Assembly: GCF_900086715.1 (NCBI RefSeq)
Contig: NZ_FLKH01000011.1
Span: forward strand, 186,001 to 250,000
Direction: 5' to 3'
Length of the DNA: 64,000 nt
Source of the DNA: Gracilibacillus timonensis
GTDB lineage: Bacteria; Bacillota; Bacilli; Bacillales; Amphibacillaceae
Shown: positions 53,790-62,755 of the stretch, in pieces
Layout: each line of letters opens with the position of its first letter
Numbering within the stretch: position 1 is the first letter of the stretch
Made by a program: the position numbers and the translations under genes
The notes under the pieces: generated by a model
Databases searched by the model: none
Told to the model about the DNA's origin: nothing
Seen by the model: only the letters and a program-made list of their open reading frames with translations

Positions 53790-54779
53790 ATGAAGGTTGG
53801 AATGATTAGCTTTGCACATATGCATGCTACTGCTTACGCCCAGTATCTGCGTCAGCATCCGGATATTGAAATAATAGGAATCTGGGATGATCATGCCGAA
53901 CGAGGAAGAGAAATGGCAGAGACCTATCAAACTCGCTTTTATCATGATCTGTCGCAATTATTAGCGACAGAGGTAGAAGCAGTTGTTATCTGTTCTGAAA
54001 ATGTAAAACATAAAGAGCATGTCATCGCCGCTGCCCAGGCAAAGAAACATATTTTATGTGAGAAACCGATAGCGACATCGTTGGATGACGCACAAGCTAT
54101 GATTGACGTTTGTAATCGAGAGCAAGTCACCTTGCAAATTGCTTATCCTGTCCGTTTTTCTCCTGTTATGCAGCAAGTCAAGAACATACTTGAGGCGCAA
54201 GACATTGGTGATGTAGTAGCGATTAATGGTACAAATCATGGACAAATGCCAGGCAGTTGGTTTATTGATAAAGCAATGTCAGGCGGAGGTGCTGCGACCG
54301 ATCACATTGTGCATCTGCTGGATGTGACACGCTGGTTGCTGAATGACGAGGTAAAGTCGGTTTATGCCGAACTGGATACCAAGTTTCATTCGATTGATGT
54401 CGAGGATTGTGGCATTGTTTCGTTGGAGATGGAATCAGGAGTGATTTTCACCATTGATCCAAGCTGGTCCAGGCCAAATGTTTTTCCTACTTGGGGAGAT
54501 GTGACAATGGAAGTTGTGGGGACAAAAGGAAGCCTTACAATTGATGCATTCAAGCAACACTTTTTATTATATAACGATCGGGAGAATGCTGTACAACAGC
54601 TGCCTTGGGTAGATGATATGGACCAGGGCTTGGTAAATGACTTTGTCCAATGTATACAGACCAAACGTCCAGCCTCTATCACAGGAGAAGATGGCTTGCG
54701 TGCATTGGAAGTGGTGAAAGCTGCTTATCAATCTGCGGAGATAAATCAAGTCGTTACCATGGAAAGGATAAAGGTATAA
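53790..54779 (+). CDS. Gfo/Idh/MocA oxidoreductase, dyad member B (copy 2), atypical cofactor loop
   Basis: A 329-residue counterpart of 40543-41520. The cofactor loop is MISFAHMHATAYA instead of GxGxxG; CEKPIATS (Lys) and DHIVHLLDVTRW (Asp/His) are kept. Long shared segments with copy 1 include PTWGDVT, GTKGSL-like and GEDGLRALEV. It starts 2 nt after member A behind GGGGGAGGAGG inside that gene. Loss of the glycine loop while catalytic residues persist suggests a distinct cofactor mode or a partner role. Confidence 0.88.
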   Translation: MKVGMISFAHMHATAYAQYLRQHPDIEIIGIWDDHAERGREMAETYQTRFYHDLSQLLATEVEAVVICSENVKHKEHVIAAAQAKKHILCEKPIATSLDDAQAMIDVCNREQVTLQIAYPVRFSPVMQQVKNILEAQDIGDVVAINGTNHGQMPGSWFIDKAMSGGGAATDHIVHLLDVTRWLLNDEVKSVYAELDTKFHSIDVEDCGIVSLEMESGVIFTIDPSWSRPNVFPTWGDVTMEVVGTKGSLTIDAFKQHFLLYNDRENAVQQLPWVDDMDQGLVNDFVQCIQTKRPASITGEDGLRALEVVKAAYQSAEINQVVTMERIKV

Positions 54780-54803
54780 CGGTGGAAAACAAGGAGTGAT
54801 CAT

Positions 54804-55667
54804 ATGAAAATAGGATTAAGTTCATATAGTTTATTTGCGGCGATGAAGACGGGGGAAATGACGATATTGGATGTGATCGATTGGACAAGTGAACAAGGAT
54901 TTGAGCATATTGAAATCGTGCCGAATCTGGGCTTTGCATGGGAAGACGATCATTTAATCGATCAAGTTCGGGAGCGTGCAGCGGAAAAAGGGATTGAAAT
55001 TTCTAACTATGCTATCGGAGCCAATTTTTTGCAGCCGACAGAAGAAGACTATCAAGCGGAGATTCAGCGGGTGAAAAAGGAAGTGGATATCGCTCATCGG
55101 TTGGGAGCAAAGTTAATGCGTCATGATATTGCCTCAAGGGGAATTCCAGAGACAACCATTGCTAATTTTGAAAAGGATTTGCCTTTATTAGTAAGCGCAT
55201 GCCAAGAAGTGGCCGATTATGCCCATCAGTATGGGATCACAACAAGTATCGAAAATCATGGTTATTATATCCAGCAGAGTGATCGTGTTCAGTCCGTGAT
55301 TAACCATGTGGATCGGGAAAATTTCAAAACAACAATGGATGTAGGGAATTTTCTTTGTGCGGATGAAAGTCCGCTGGCGGCTGTTCAAAAGAATATTGCG
55401 TTTGCTTCCATGGTGCATATTAAAGATTTTTACCAGCGGCCGGCTCATCTTAATCCAGGAGAAGGCTGGATACCTACTATCGCCGGTAATTATTTGCGCA
55501 GTGCGATCATCGGTCATGGAGATATTCCGATGCGGGAAGTGTTGCGAGTGATTAAAGCATCTGATTATGACGGGTATGTGTCGATCGAATTTGAAGGTCT
55601 GGAAGAATGTAAACTTGCCTCGAAATTAAGTTTGACCAATCTGAAAAACATGTGGCAAGAAATATAG
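54804..55667 (+). CDS. Sugar phosphate isomerase/epimerase-fold protein (AP_endonuc_2)
   Basis: A 287-residue TIM-barrel protein. Metal ligands are visible in SIENHGYY (Glu, ~153), TTMDVGNFL (Asp), MVHIKDFY (His) and SIEFEGLEE (Glu). It lies between dyad member B (24 nt upstream) and another oxidoreductase (13 nt downstream), behind ACAAGGAG. Proteins of this shape include inosose-type isomerases and the lyase subunits of C-glycoside and levoglucosan breakdown; one of those roles would fit, but none can be proven here. Confidence 0.87.
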   Translation: MKIGLSSYSLFAAMKTGEMTILDVIDWTSEQGFEHIEIVPNLGFAWEDDHLIDQVRERAAEKGIEISNYAIGANFLQPTEEDYQAEIQRVKKEVDIAHRLGAKLMRHDIASRGIPETTIANFEKDLPLLVSACQEVADYAHQYGITTSIENHGYYIQQSDRVQSVINHVDRENFKTTMDVGNFLCADESPLAAVQKNIAFASMVHIKDFYQRPAHLNPGEGWIPTIAGNYLRSAIIGHGDIPMREVLRVIKASDYDGYVSIEFEGLEECKLASKLSLTNLKNMWQEI

Positions 55668-55680
55668 GAGGGTATTAATC

Positions 55681-56730
55681 ATGAAGATAGGTGTTATTGG
55701 AGCAGGGTCGATTTCTGGAGCACATTTCGAGTCGTATGCTAATAATGAACAAGCAGAAATTTTTGCGATTTGTGATCTAAATGAAACGCGGGCGAAGCAA
55801 AAAGCAGAACAATATGGGGCAACGCATACGTATACCGGTTACCATGAATTACTGGCTAATAAAGAGGTCGAGGCGGTTAGTATCTGTACATGGAATAACA
55901 CGCATGCCGAGATAGCTATCGCAGCACTTCAAGCAGGGAAACATGTACTAGTGGAAAAGCCACTATGTAAAACTGTGGAAGATGCCCTAGCGGTAGAAGA
56001 AGCTGTAAAATCTTCCGGAAAAACCCTCCAAGTTGGTTTTGTACGACGCTATGCTGCCAATACGGAGATTGTCAAACGCTTTATTGATAATGGAGATTTG
56101 GGTGACATTTATTATGCCAAAGCGACCTGTTTAAGGCGATTAGGCAACCCAGGTGGCTGGTTTGCGGATAAAGAAAGATCCGGTGGTGGCCCTTTAATTG
56201 ATTTAGGTGTACATATCATCGACATTTGTTGGTATTTAATGGGGAAACCAAAGGTGAAATCAATCCGAGGGAATACGTACCATCAGCTAGGAAATCGTTC
56301 GAATGTAGAACATCTGGATTTTTATAAAGCGGCTGACTATGATCCCAATAAAAATACCGTAGAAGATATGGCGAATGCCCTGATAACCTTTGAAAATGGT
56401 GCATCTTTAATGGTAGATGTCAGCTTTACCCTCCATGCTAAGCAAGATCAAATGGCGGTGAATCTGTATGGGGACAAGGGTGGTGCAGAATTAGAACCAT
56501 CGCTTGAGATTATCACGGAGAAATATAATACGATGTTAAACGCAACCCCGCAAACGGATCATCATAGTTTTAATTTCCAACAGGCATTTCAAAATGAGAT
56601 TGATTACTTTGTAGATACTATTAACGGAGATAAGGAAACACGCAGCCCTGTGTCAGATGGGGTAGAGATGATGAAAATCCTTTGTGGAATTTATGAGTCC
56701 AGTGAAAAAGGTAAAGAAATTCAATTTTAA
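55681..56730 (+). CDS. Gfo/Idh/MocA oxidoreductase
   Basis: A 349-residue enzyme with canonical loop IGAGSISGAHF, catalytic lysine in VEKPLCKT (~95) and active site DLGVHIIDICWYLMG (~180). The NPGGWFADKERSGGG lead-in is common in glycoside-oxidising members. The ribosome-binding site is AGGAGGG. It is the last enzyme gene before the MFS transporter in this operon and forms a further oxidoreductase/isomerase-fold pair with the gene upstream. Confidence 0.9.
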   Translation: MKIGVIGAGSISGAHFESYANNEQAEIFAICDLNETRAKQKAEQYGATHTYTGYHELLANKEVEAVSICTWNNTHAEIAIAALQAGKHVLVEKPLCKTVEDALAVEEAVKSSGKTLQVGFVRRYAANTEIVKRFIDNGDLGDIYYAKATCLRRLGNPGGWFADKERSGGGPLIDLGVHIIDICWYLMGKPKVKSIRGNTYHQLGNRSNVEHLDFYKAADYDPNKNTVEDMANALITFENGASLMVDVSFTLHAKQDQMAVNLYGDKGGAELEPSLEIITEKYNTMLNATPQTDHHSFNFQQAFQNEIDYFVDTINGDKETRSPVSDGVEMMKILCGIYESSEKGKEIQF

Positions 56731-56801
56731 GCGTATCTAGATAGGCCATGTCAGGTGAACTGGCATGGCTTATCTATTGGAGAACAAGGGAGTTGGAAAA
56801 C

Positions 56802-57941
56802 ATGAAAAAATATGGGCTGCTGAAGCTGTTTTACTTTATGTTTACAATGTCGACAGGGGCCTTTCAATTTTTGAATCTATTTTATGCTGACTTTGGTTTG
56901 GATGCGCGTGAGATTGGGATTTTGTTTGCAGTAGGGCCAATGGTAATGATTGTGGCACAACCGTTTTGGGGCATGGTAACGGATTATATGAATTCTGCCA
57001 AAGTAACGCTTGGTGTGATGATTGTCGGTGCGGCTGCAACGATCCTCTTTTTTCCGATATCAAGTCAATTTGAGCATCTGTTATGGTTAAATATTCTCTT
57101 CTTTTTCTTTCAAAGCGCGATTCCGCCGATTGCGGATGTGACGGCAATGGCGATGCTGGATAGCCGGAAAGAGTTTGGCAAGATCAGGCTGTGGGGTTCG
57201 TTAGGCTATGCGGCAGGTGTCCTGGTGGTAGGGCGGCTGTTGGATATCTTTGGTTTAAATCTGATGTTTATCTTGCACAGTGTGTTGATTGTTGTAGCCT
57301 TGTTTTTGGCCTTGAAATTACCGGTTCAATTGGCGGCGAAAAAGGAATTCCATTTGAAAGAAATACTTGCCTTATTCCGAAATCATCATTTTGTTTTGTT
57401 TCTTTGTTTTAGTTTTATGGTTCATTTGACTGTGCACGCCAACAATTCCTTTTATTCGATACATATGCAGGACTTAGGAGCTTCTATCAGTTTAATCGGA
57501 TTCGCTTTACTAATTAAATCGATTCTAGAAGTGCCCTTTTTCTCGTTATCAAGACAATTAATGAATGCCTTCTCTTATCCTGTTTTGTTAACAGCGGTTG
57601 CCTTTGTGTATGGAATGAGATGGCTTATACTTGGCGTTAGTACCAATATAGATATTTTGCTGTGGTCACAAATCCTATTGGCTTTATCCTACAGTATTCA
57701 ATATTTTGTCGCTGTTGCTTATGTCGATGAATTAACCCCTGAGAATTACCGAGCTACTGGTCAGACAATCTTTTGGGCCGTTTCTCTTGGCTTAGGTGGA
57801 GTTGTAGGGAACATGTTAGCTGGCTGGGTGCTGACCTTTATGACCATTGAACAGATGTATCAGCTGGCTACGGTTGTGGCCTTAGCCAGTATTGTGATCC
57901 TTTGGCTGAAGCCTAAAAAGAAAACGTTACAAGGAAGTTGA
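56802..57941 (+). CDS. MFS transporter (MFS_1-like)
   Basis: A 379-residue, 12-helix transporter. The ATG at 56802 follows AGGGAG and opens with MKKYGLLKLFYFMFTMSTGAF; the longer frame to 56748 is unlikely. Segments YADFGLDAREIGILFAVGP and ARL-type KIRLWGSLGYAAGVLVVG are typical of the MFS_1-like group that includes sugar and aromatic-acid permeases. As the last gene of the oxidoreductase operon it probably imports the glycoside or exports a product. Only two bases separate its stop from one arm of the inverted repeat split by the IS element. Confidence 0.88.
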   Translation: MKKYGLLKLFYFMFTMSTGAFQFLNLFYADFGLDAREIGILFAVGPMVMIVAQPFWGMVTDYMNSAKVTLGVMIVGAAATILFFPISSQFEHLLWLNILFFFFQSAIPPIADVTAMAMLDSRKEFGKIRLWGSLGYAAGVLVVGRLLDIFGLNLMFILHSVLIVVALFLALKLPVQLAAKKEFHLKEILALFRNHHFVLFLCFSFMVHLTVHANNSFYSIHMQDLGASISLIGFALLIKSILEVPFFSLSRQLMNAFSYPVLLTAVAFVYGMRWLILGVSTNIDILLWSQILLALSYSIQYFVAVAYVDELTPENYRATGQTIFWAVSLGLGGVVGNMLAGWVLTFMTIEQMYQLATVVALASIVILWLKPKKKTLQGS

Positions 57942-57943
57942 CG

Positions 57944-57954
57944 ATCATCAGAGG
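57944..57954 (+). repeat. Left arm of an 11-bp inverted repeat split by the IS element
   Basis: ATCATCAGAGG two bases after the MFS stop; its exact complement CCTCTGATGAT is at 59928-59938, on the last base of the xpt stop codon. The arms were probably one terminator stem before insertion. Confidence 0.8.
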
Positions 57955-57974
57955 GTAACTGCTCCCGTTACGAA

Positions 57975-58134
57975 AAACTTATAAAAACCTGTAAAAGAGA
58001 TTTTTTGTTTTCTTCCCTGTTCACCGTGTCCGATTTTGTATCTGTCTCAGATACTACTCTCGTTTGCTGTAACACTCCGAGGGCGTTCATTCCCGTGTAA
58101 CTCACGGTACCTATTAGCCGTGTCTTGTTCGTGA
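57975..58134 (-). ncRNA. Probable omega RNA region at the tnpB 3' end
   Basis: The 160 nt downstream of tnpB up to the right element end are non-coding and contain several short stems (for example TATCTGAGACAGATA and ACCGTGAGTTACACGGGA on the minus strand). TnpB systems produce a guide RNA from exactly this interval, with the guide read from the flank. This assignment rests on position and family knowledge. Confidence 0.5.
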
Positions 58135-59259
58135 CTATACGGCTAATCTTGAAAGGTTGATACTAGCGTTCATGTCCCTGTCGATTCGATTTCCACATTC
58201 ACATTTCATCTTCCGATCAGACAGTTTCAGTGTTTTATCCATCACACCACACTCACAACATATTCTTGAAGAAGGATACCAGCGGTCTGCCACAACAAGG
58301 GAAACACCCGACTGATTTGCCTTGTAAGTCAGTTGTCTGCGGATTTCACGAAAATGACATTTTGCAATGTGGTCAGCTAAGTGCTTGTTCTTCATCATAC
58401 CCCGAACGTTTAAATCCTCCATGACAATGTGGGATGGTTTGGTTCTCACGATCTCACTCGTCATTTGATGAATATAGTTCGTTCGGATATGGTTCAAACG
58501 TGTTTGCAACCTTGCTATCTCTTTTTCGGTTTTTATAATGTTGCACGTTTTCCGATATCGGCTTCCCTCCTTATTCATTTTGTATTTACGAGAAATCTGC
58601 CGTTGCAACCTTCGTAGACGTTTCTCCATCTGTCTAACTTCGTGCTTTTTATTGATATTGACATACACCGAACCATCACTGACCGTCGCCAACGTCTTAA
58701 TACCTAAGTCAATGCCGATTGGCTCATTTACAGGTGTTGAATAATCCGATGAATCGGGTATCTCAACCGTTATGCTGACGAACCAGTGCAATCCTTCTCG
58801 GCTGACACGGTAAGACAGCGGTTTGAACTCGATAGGTAAATACCCTGTTTCAGCGAAACGAATCCACCCTATCTTTTCAAGTCGAATATGTGTATCAGAC
58901 CGTTTCACTTTATGATTGTCGTTGTAGAATGACCACTTCGATTTTCTCTTACTCTTGAATCGGGGGTACCTCGCCTGTCCTTTAAAAAAACGTTTGAACG
59001 CTTCGTCACTATCCTTAATAGCCTGCTTCGTGATGTTGTTGCTGAACTGGAACAGCCATTGATAGTCGTCTGTTTGCTTCAGCTTCGTCAACCGTTTCCT
59101 TAGATCCGCTTGTGAAACCGTCTTGCCAGTTTCTTCGTACCGTTTTTTCTTTTGTTCCAACGCCCAATTATACGCCCACCTCGACACTCCTGCGGAACGT
59201 TCTAACAGAGTGCGTTGCTTGTTATTTGGATTGAGTTTGATTTTGTAGGCTTTCATCAT
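58135..59259 (-). CDS. tnpB: TnpB RNA-guided nuclease (IS607/IS605-type accessory protein)
   Basis: A 374-residue protein that appears intact. The N-terminal HTH region is MKAYKIKLNPNNKQRTLLER. The RuvC-like catalytic residues are Asp in GIDLGIKTLATVSDG, Glu in VMEDLNVRGM and Asp in DRDMNASINL. The zinc ribbon has CCECGVMDKTLKLSDRKMKC and ECGNRIDRD. AAAGGAG precedes the two adjacent ATGs. TnpB uses an omega RNA from its 3' end to cut DNA at the vacated site, which helps keep the element. Its tnpA partner is broken, so only the nuclease may be active. Confidence 0.94.
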   Translation of the reverse strand: MMKAYKIKLNPNNKQRTLLERSAGVSRWAYNWALEQKKKRYEETGKTVSQADLRKRLTKLKQTDDYQWLFQFSNNITKQAIKDSDEAFKRFFKGQARYPRFKSKRKSKWSFYNDNHKVKRSDTHIRLEKIGWIRFAETGYLPIEFKPLSYRVSREGLHWFVSITVEIPDSSDYSTPVNEPIGIDLGIKTLATVSDGSVYVNINKKHEVRQMEKRLRRLQRQISRKYKMNKEGSRYRKTCNIIKTEKEIARLQTRLNHIRTNYIHQMTSEIVRTKPSHIVMEDLNVRGMMKNKHLADHIAKCHFREIRRQLTYKANQSGVSLVVADRWYPSSRICCECGVMDKTLKLSDRKMKCECGNRIDRDMNASINLSRLAV

Positions 59260-59275
59260 TATTACTCAACTCCTT

Positions 59276-59835
59276 TCATAATTTTTTAGCTTTGTTCGCT
59301 CTTTTACCTTGCAACCGGCAAGAGAACACGGTGACAATTGGAATCAAATCTTCCACTAATTCTTGCTCCATGATTTCGACCTCACCATCATGCAATGATG
59401 CCACATACTCGACTAACTCAAAACCGAATCGTAATAAACGATCTTTATCGAAAATAACGACTTTATCGACTTCATTGTGCGTCATTTTTCTTATTAATTC
59501 CTGTAGGCCTTTTTTATTGTCATGAATCCCATTGCCTACATCTTGTATTATTTTAAACGATTTGCCTTGTGCAACTAAATAACCTTCATGTGATCCATTT
59601 GACGCTCAAGGTCATCTTTTTGTTTATGACTGCTTACACGACAATAACCAATAACAACTCTTTCTTTACCACTTGCCACACCTAAAAATCTTTGTAGCTG
59701 ACTCTCACGATAATAACGGTGTCCACCTTCAGTGATGTGATTTGGAATGAACTTCCCTTGCTTATGCCAGTTCCTCATGGTTGGAACGGTAACACTGATT
59801 CTCTTTGCAAACTCACCCATCGAATAATAATTCAT
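59276..59835 (-). pseudogene. tnpA: IS607-type serine recombinase TnpA, frameshifted
   Basis: Two frames together encode one IS607 transposase. The first (59835-59575) has a MerR-like HTH (MGEFAKRISVTVPTMRNWHK, GGHRYYRESQL) and the catalytic serine segment VIGYCRVSSHKQKDDLERQ, then ends at a TAG after MKVI. The next frame continues YLVAQGKSFKIIQDVGNG to the stop at 59276, including VDKVVIFDKDRLLRFGFELV. Loss of one base near 59583 explains the break. The combined length of about 187 codons is normal for the family. Without a frameshift event the protein would be inactive. Confidence 0.88.
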
Positions 59836-59927
59836 CGTTTCACTTCTTTCATCATTATATCGGTCAAAACCACAAATTTTTAATATCTTTTTATAGTTTT
59901 TTATAGTTATTCAGAAACAGTTACGAA

Positions 59928-59937
59928 CCTCTGATGA

Positions 59938-59938
<1 letters not shown>
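59928..59938 (+). repeat. Right arm of the split 11-bp inverted repeat
   Basis: CCTCTGATGAT, the exact complement of 57944-57954, runs into the xpt stop codon (TAA on the minus strand, 59940-59938) and is directly preceded by the GTTACGAA end repeat. Confidence 0.8.
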
Positions 59939-60570
<632 letters not shown>

Positions 60571-60699
60571 TCAGGACCTATCACGAAAAATAGAAAACAC
60601 TCTCAGTCAAAAAATAAATAAAAATGGACAATACTAGCCATTTTATTATCTAATCATATACAATAAAATGAAAAGATCAGAAGATTGAAGGGGAGAGAT

Positions 60700-61563
60700 A
60701 TGGAAGAAACCCTGATAGCAAGTTATCGGCTGCAAGGTCCAGTAGGTGAAATGCAGGCACATTCTCACAAGGAGTATGAGATTTATGTCTTTCACGAGGG
60801 CACGTGCCGCTATTTGATTCACAACCAAATCTATGATTTACAGCCTGGAGATATTCTGTTAATGGATGGATTAGCCTTGCACAAACCAAATGTACCTAAG
60901 GATAGTGTGTATGTGAGAAGTCATGTGCATTTTACACCAGATTTGGTGTTGCCTGTGTTAGAAGCGATGGGGGCTGTTTCATTATTAGATGTCTTCGATC
61001 AGCTACATCATTGTTTGATTCGCCCCAGTCAATTAGGTGAGCTCCAACAAGTAGAAACGCTTATCCATCAAATAGTGGAGGTTGAGCGTCTGTTTGATAC
61101 AGAATCCTATGAGAAAACATGGGAACTTAAAACATTAGTGGTGCAGCTGTTGATTGTAGTGAATCAATTAGGACAAAGAGAATCCCATAAGGTGATGCCA
61201 GATAAAATGGACAAGGCAAGACATGCGGAGAATATTGCTGCTTTTATTCAAGGACATTTTCATGAAAAGCTGTCAATCCAAAAGATTGCAGATACTCTTA
61301 ATGTGAGCAGGTTTTATGTCTCTCATGTGTTTAAAGAGATGACAGGTTATACCGTGATGGAATATGTGATGGCGGTCAGGCTGCAACAGGTGAAATATTT
61401 GTTAGAGATGGATACGGATAAGTCCATGCAACAAATTGCTGATCAATGTGGTTTTGAAAGCGCTTCTCACTTTAGCCGTTTTTTTAAACAAAGTGTTGGG
61501 ATGACGGCAAAACAATACCGGAAACAGCGGCTGCAGATTTACCACAGCGTTAAGGGTTCGTAA
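60700..61563 (+). CDS. AraC-family transcriptional regulator with cupin sensor
   Basis: A 287-residue protein. The ATG at 60700 follows GGGGAGAG and is preferred over the in-frame TTG at 60685. Residues ~10-110 form an AraC cupin (HSHKEYEIYVFHEGTCRYLI and LQPGDILLMDGLALHKP). Residues ~185-285 hold two HTH motifs (IADTLNVSRFYVSHVFKEMTG and IADQCGFESASHFSRFFKQ). It probably activates the two oxidoreductase genes 150 nt downstream in response to a sugar. Confidence 0.9.
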   Translation: MEETLIASYRLQGPVGEMQAHSHKEYEIYVFHEGTCRYLIHNQIYDLQPGDILLMDGLALHKPNVPKDSVYVRSHVHFTPDLVLPVLEAMGAVSLLDVFDQLHHCLIRPSQLGELQQVETLIHQIVEVERLFDTESYEKTWELKTLVVQLLIVVNQLGQRESHKVMPDKMDKARHAENIAAFIQGHFHEKLSIQKIADTLNVSRFYVSHVFKEMTGYTVMEYVMAVRLQQVKYLLEMDTDKSMQQIADQCGFESASHFSRFFKQSVGMTAKQYRKQRLQIYHSVKGS

Positions 61564-61713
61564 GTTTTCCGGCTATAGGAGAGGTAACCAACAGTGGGTA
61601 TGGAAACCAACGATCCCTAAACCTCCTGATAAGTCTCGCTTTACCACAGCGTTATACGCTTGTAAGAATATAAATTCATATATATTTTGTCAAGGAGAGA
61701 GGAAGAGAAAATC

Positions 61714-62730
61714 ATGTTACGAATAGGTGTGATTGGTCTAGGAGACATCTCGAAGATTCATGTTCCGGTGATCACAGAACATCCGGAAGCAGAGCTGATT
61801 GCCGTTTCTGATATCGATGAAGAAGCATATAGCAGTTTGCCTGATATTCCGTGTTATCCGGATTACCGTACCATGTTGCAGGAGGAGAAGTTGGATTGTG
61901 TGCATATTTGCCTGCCACACCACCTGCATTATCCAGCAACAAAAGTGGCCGTAGAGCGGGGGATTCATGTTATTTTGGAAAAGCCGTTGGCGCACACGCT
62001 AAGCGATAGTCAGGCAATTGTGGATTTAGAAGCCGCCAATCCTCATGTGAAGATAGCTGTCAATTTGCAGAATCGACTGAATGAAACGGTGGAATGTTTA
62101 CAAGAGTTGGTGCAAAGTGGTACGTATGGCGATCTGTTAAGTGTAAAAGGCTTGGTAGCATGGCACCGCCCCAAATCGTATTACGAAGTGAAACCATGGC
62201 GGGCTTCTATGGAAACAGCAGGCGGTGGTGTGATGATCAATCAATCGATTCATACATTAGATTTGCTGCAATGGTTTGGTGGTGGAATTAATACAATCCG
62301 CGGTTCTATCGATACATTACTAGATTATGGTTATGATGTAGAGGATACGGCAAGCGCCTATATTACGTTCGAGAGTGGGGCTACTGGCTTATTTTTTGCT
62401 ACAAATGCTAATGGCGATAACTCGTCGGTGGAGTTGCAGCTTATCCTAGAAAAAGCTAAGTTTACGATAAAAGACAGCATATTAACCATAACACAGGTAG
62501 ATGAAGAAAAGAAAATACTGGCGGAGGACCGTAAATTACCTGGTAGCAAATTTTATTATGGAGCGAGTCATGCGAAGTTAATTAACCATTTTTACCGCCA
62601 AATAGAGCAGGATGGGGATGATTATATTCATGCCAAGGACGCATATTCGTCGATGGAAATGATCGCACTGATAAATGAATCTTCACGAACCAAACAGACT
62701 TTGTCTCGAAAAGTAAGCACCAATAAATAA
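61714..62730 (+). CDS. Gfo/Idh/MocA oxidoreductase
   Basis: A 338-residue enzyme. The start ATG at 61714 follows AAGGAGAGAGG and begins MLRIGVIGLGDISKIHV with a canonical cofactor loop. The catalytic lysine is in LEKPLAHTL (~93) and the active-site histidine in INQSIHTLDLLQWFGG (~180), the NxxxH form. It is followed after 25 nt by a second, divergent member, making a third oxidoreductase pair in the window under the AraC regulator. Confidence 0.9.
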   Translation: MLRIGVIGLGDISKIHVPVITEHPEAELIAVSDIDEEAYSSLPDIPCYPDYRTMLQEEKLDCVHICLPHHLHYPATKVAVERGIHVILEKPLAHTLSDSQAIVDLEAANPHVKIAVNLQNRLNETVECLQELVQSGTYGDLLSVKGLVAWHRPKSYYEVKPWRASMETAGGGVMINQSIHTLDLLQWFGGGINTIRGSIDTLLDYGYDVEDTASAYITFESGATGLFFATNANGDNSSVELQLILEKAKFTIKDSILTITQVDEEKKILAEDRKLPGSKFYYGASHAKLINHFYRQIEQDGDDYIHAKDAYSSMEMIALINESSRTKQTLSRKVSTNK

Positions 62731-62755
62731 TAAAAAAGATAGGAGTGTCTTCATA

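Larger units (their letters stand above)
57967..59927 (-). mobile_element. IS607-type insertion element with tnpA (frameshifted) and tnpB
   Basis: About 1.95 kb between the MFS and xpt genes, carrying a serine-recombinase tnpA and a tnpB in the order usual for IS607. GTTACGAA occurs at both ends (57967-57974 and 59920-59927) as an 8-bp direct repeat. Joining the flanks at that repeat restores a continuous hairpin, ATCATCAGAGGGTAAC with GTTACGAACCTCTGATGAT around a short loop. I take this as the empty site. No terminal inverted repeats beyond the split stem are needed. Confidence 0.75.

Noticed and set aside
58230-58744. Plus-strand open frames inside tnpB
   Set aside because: They lie antisense to a well-supported coding frame, carry no domains and lack ribosome-binding sites.
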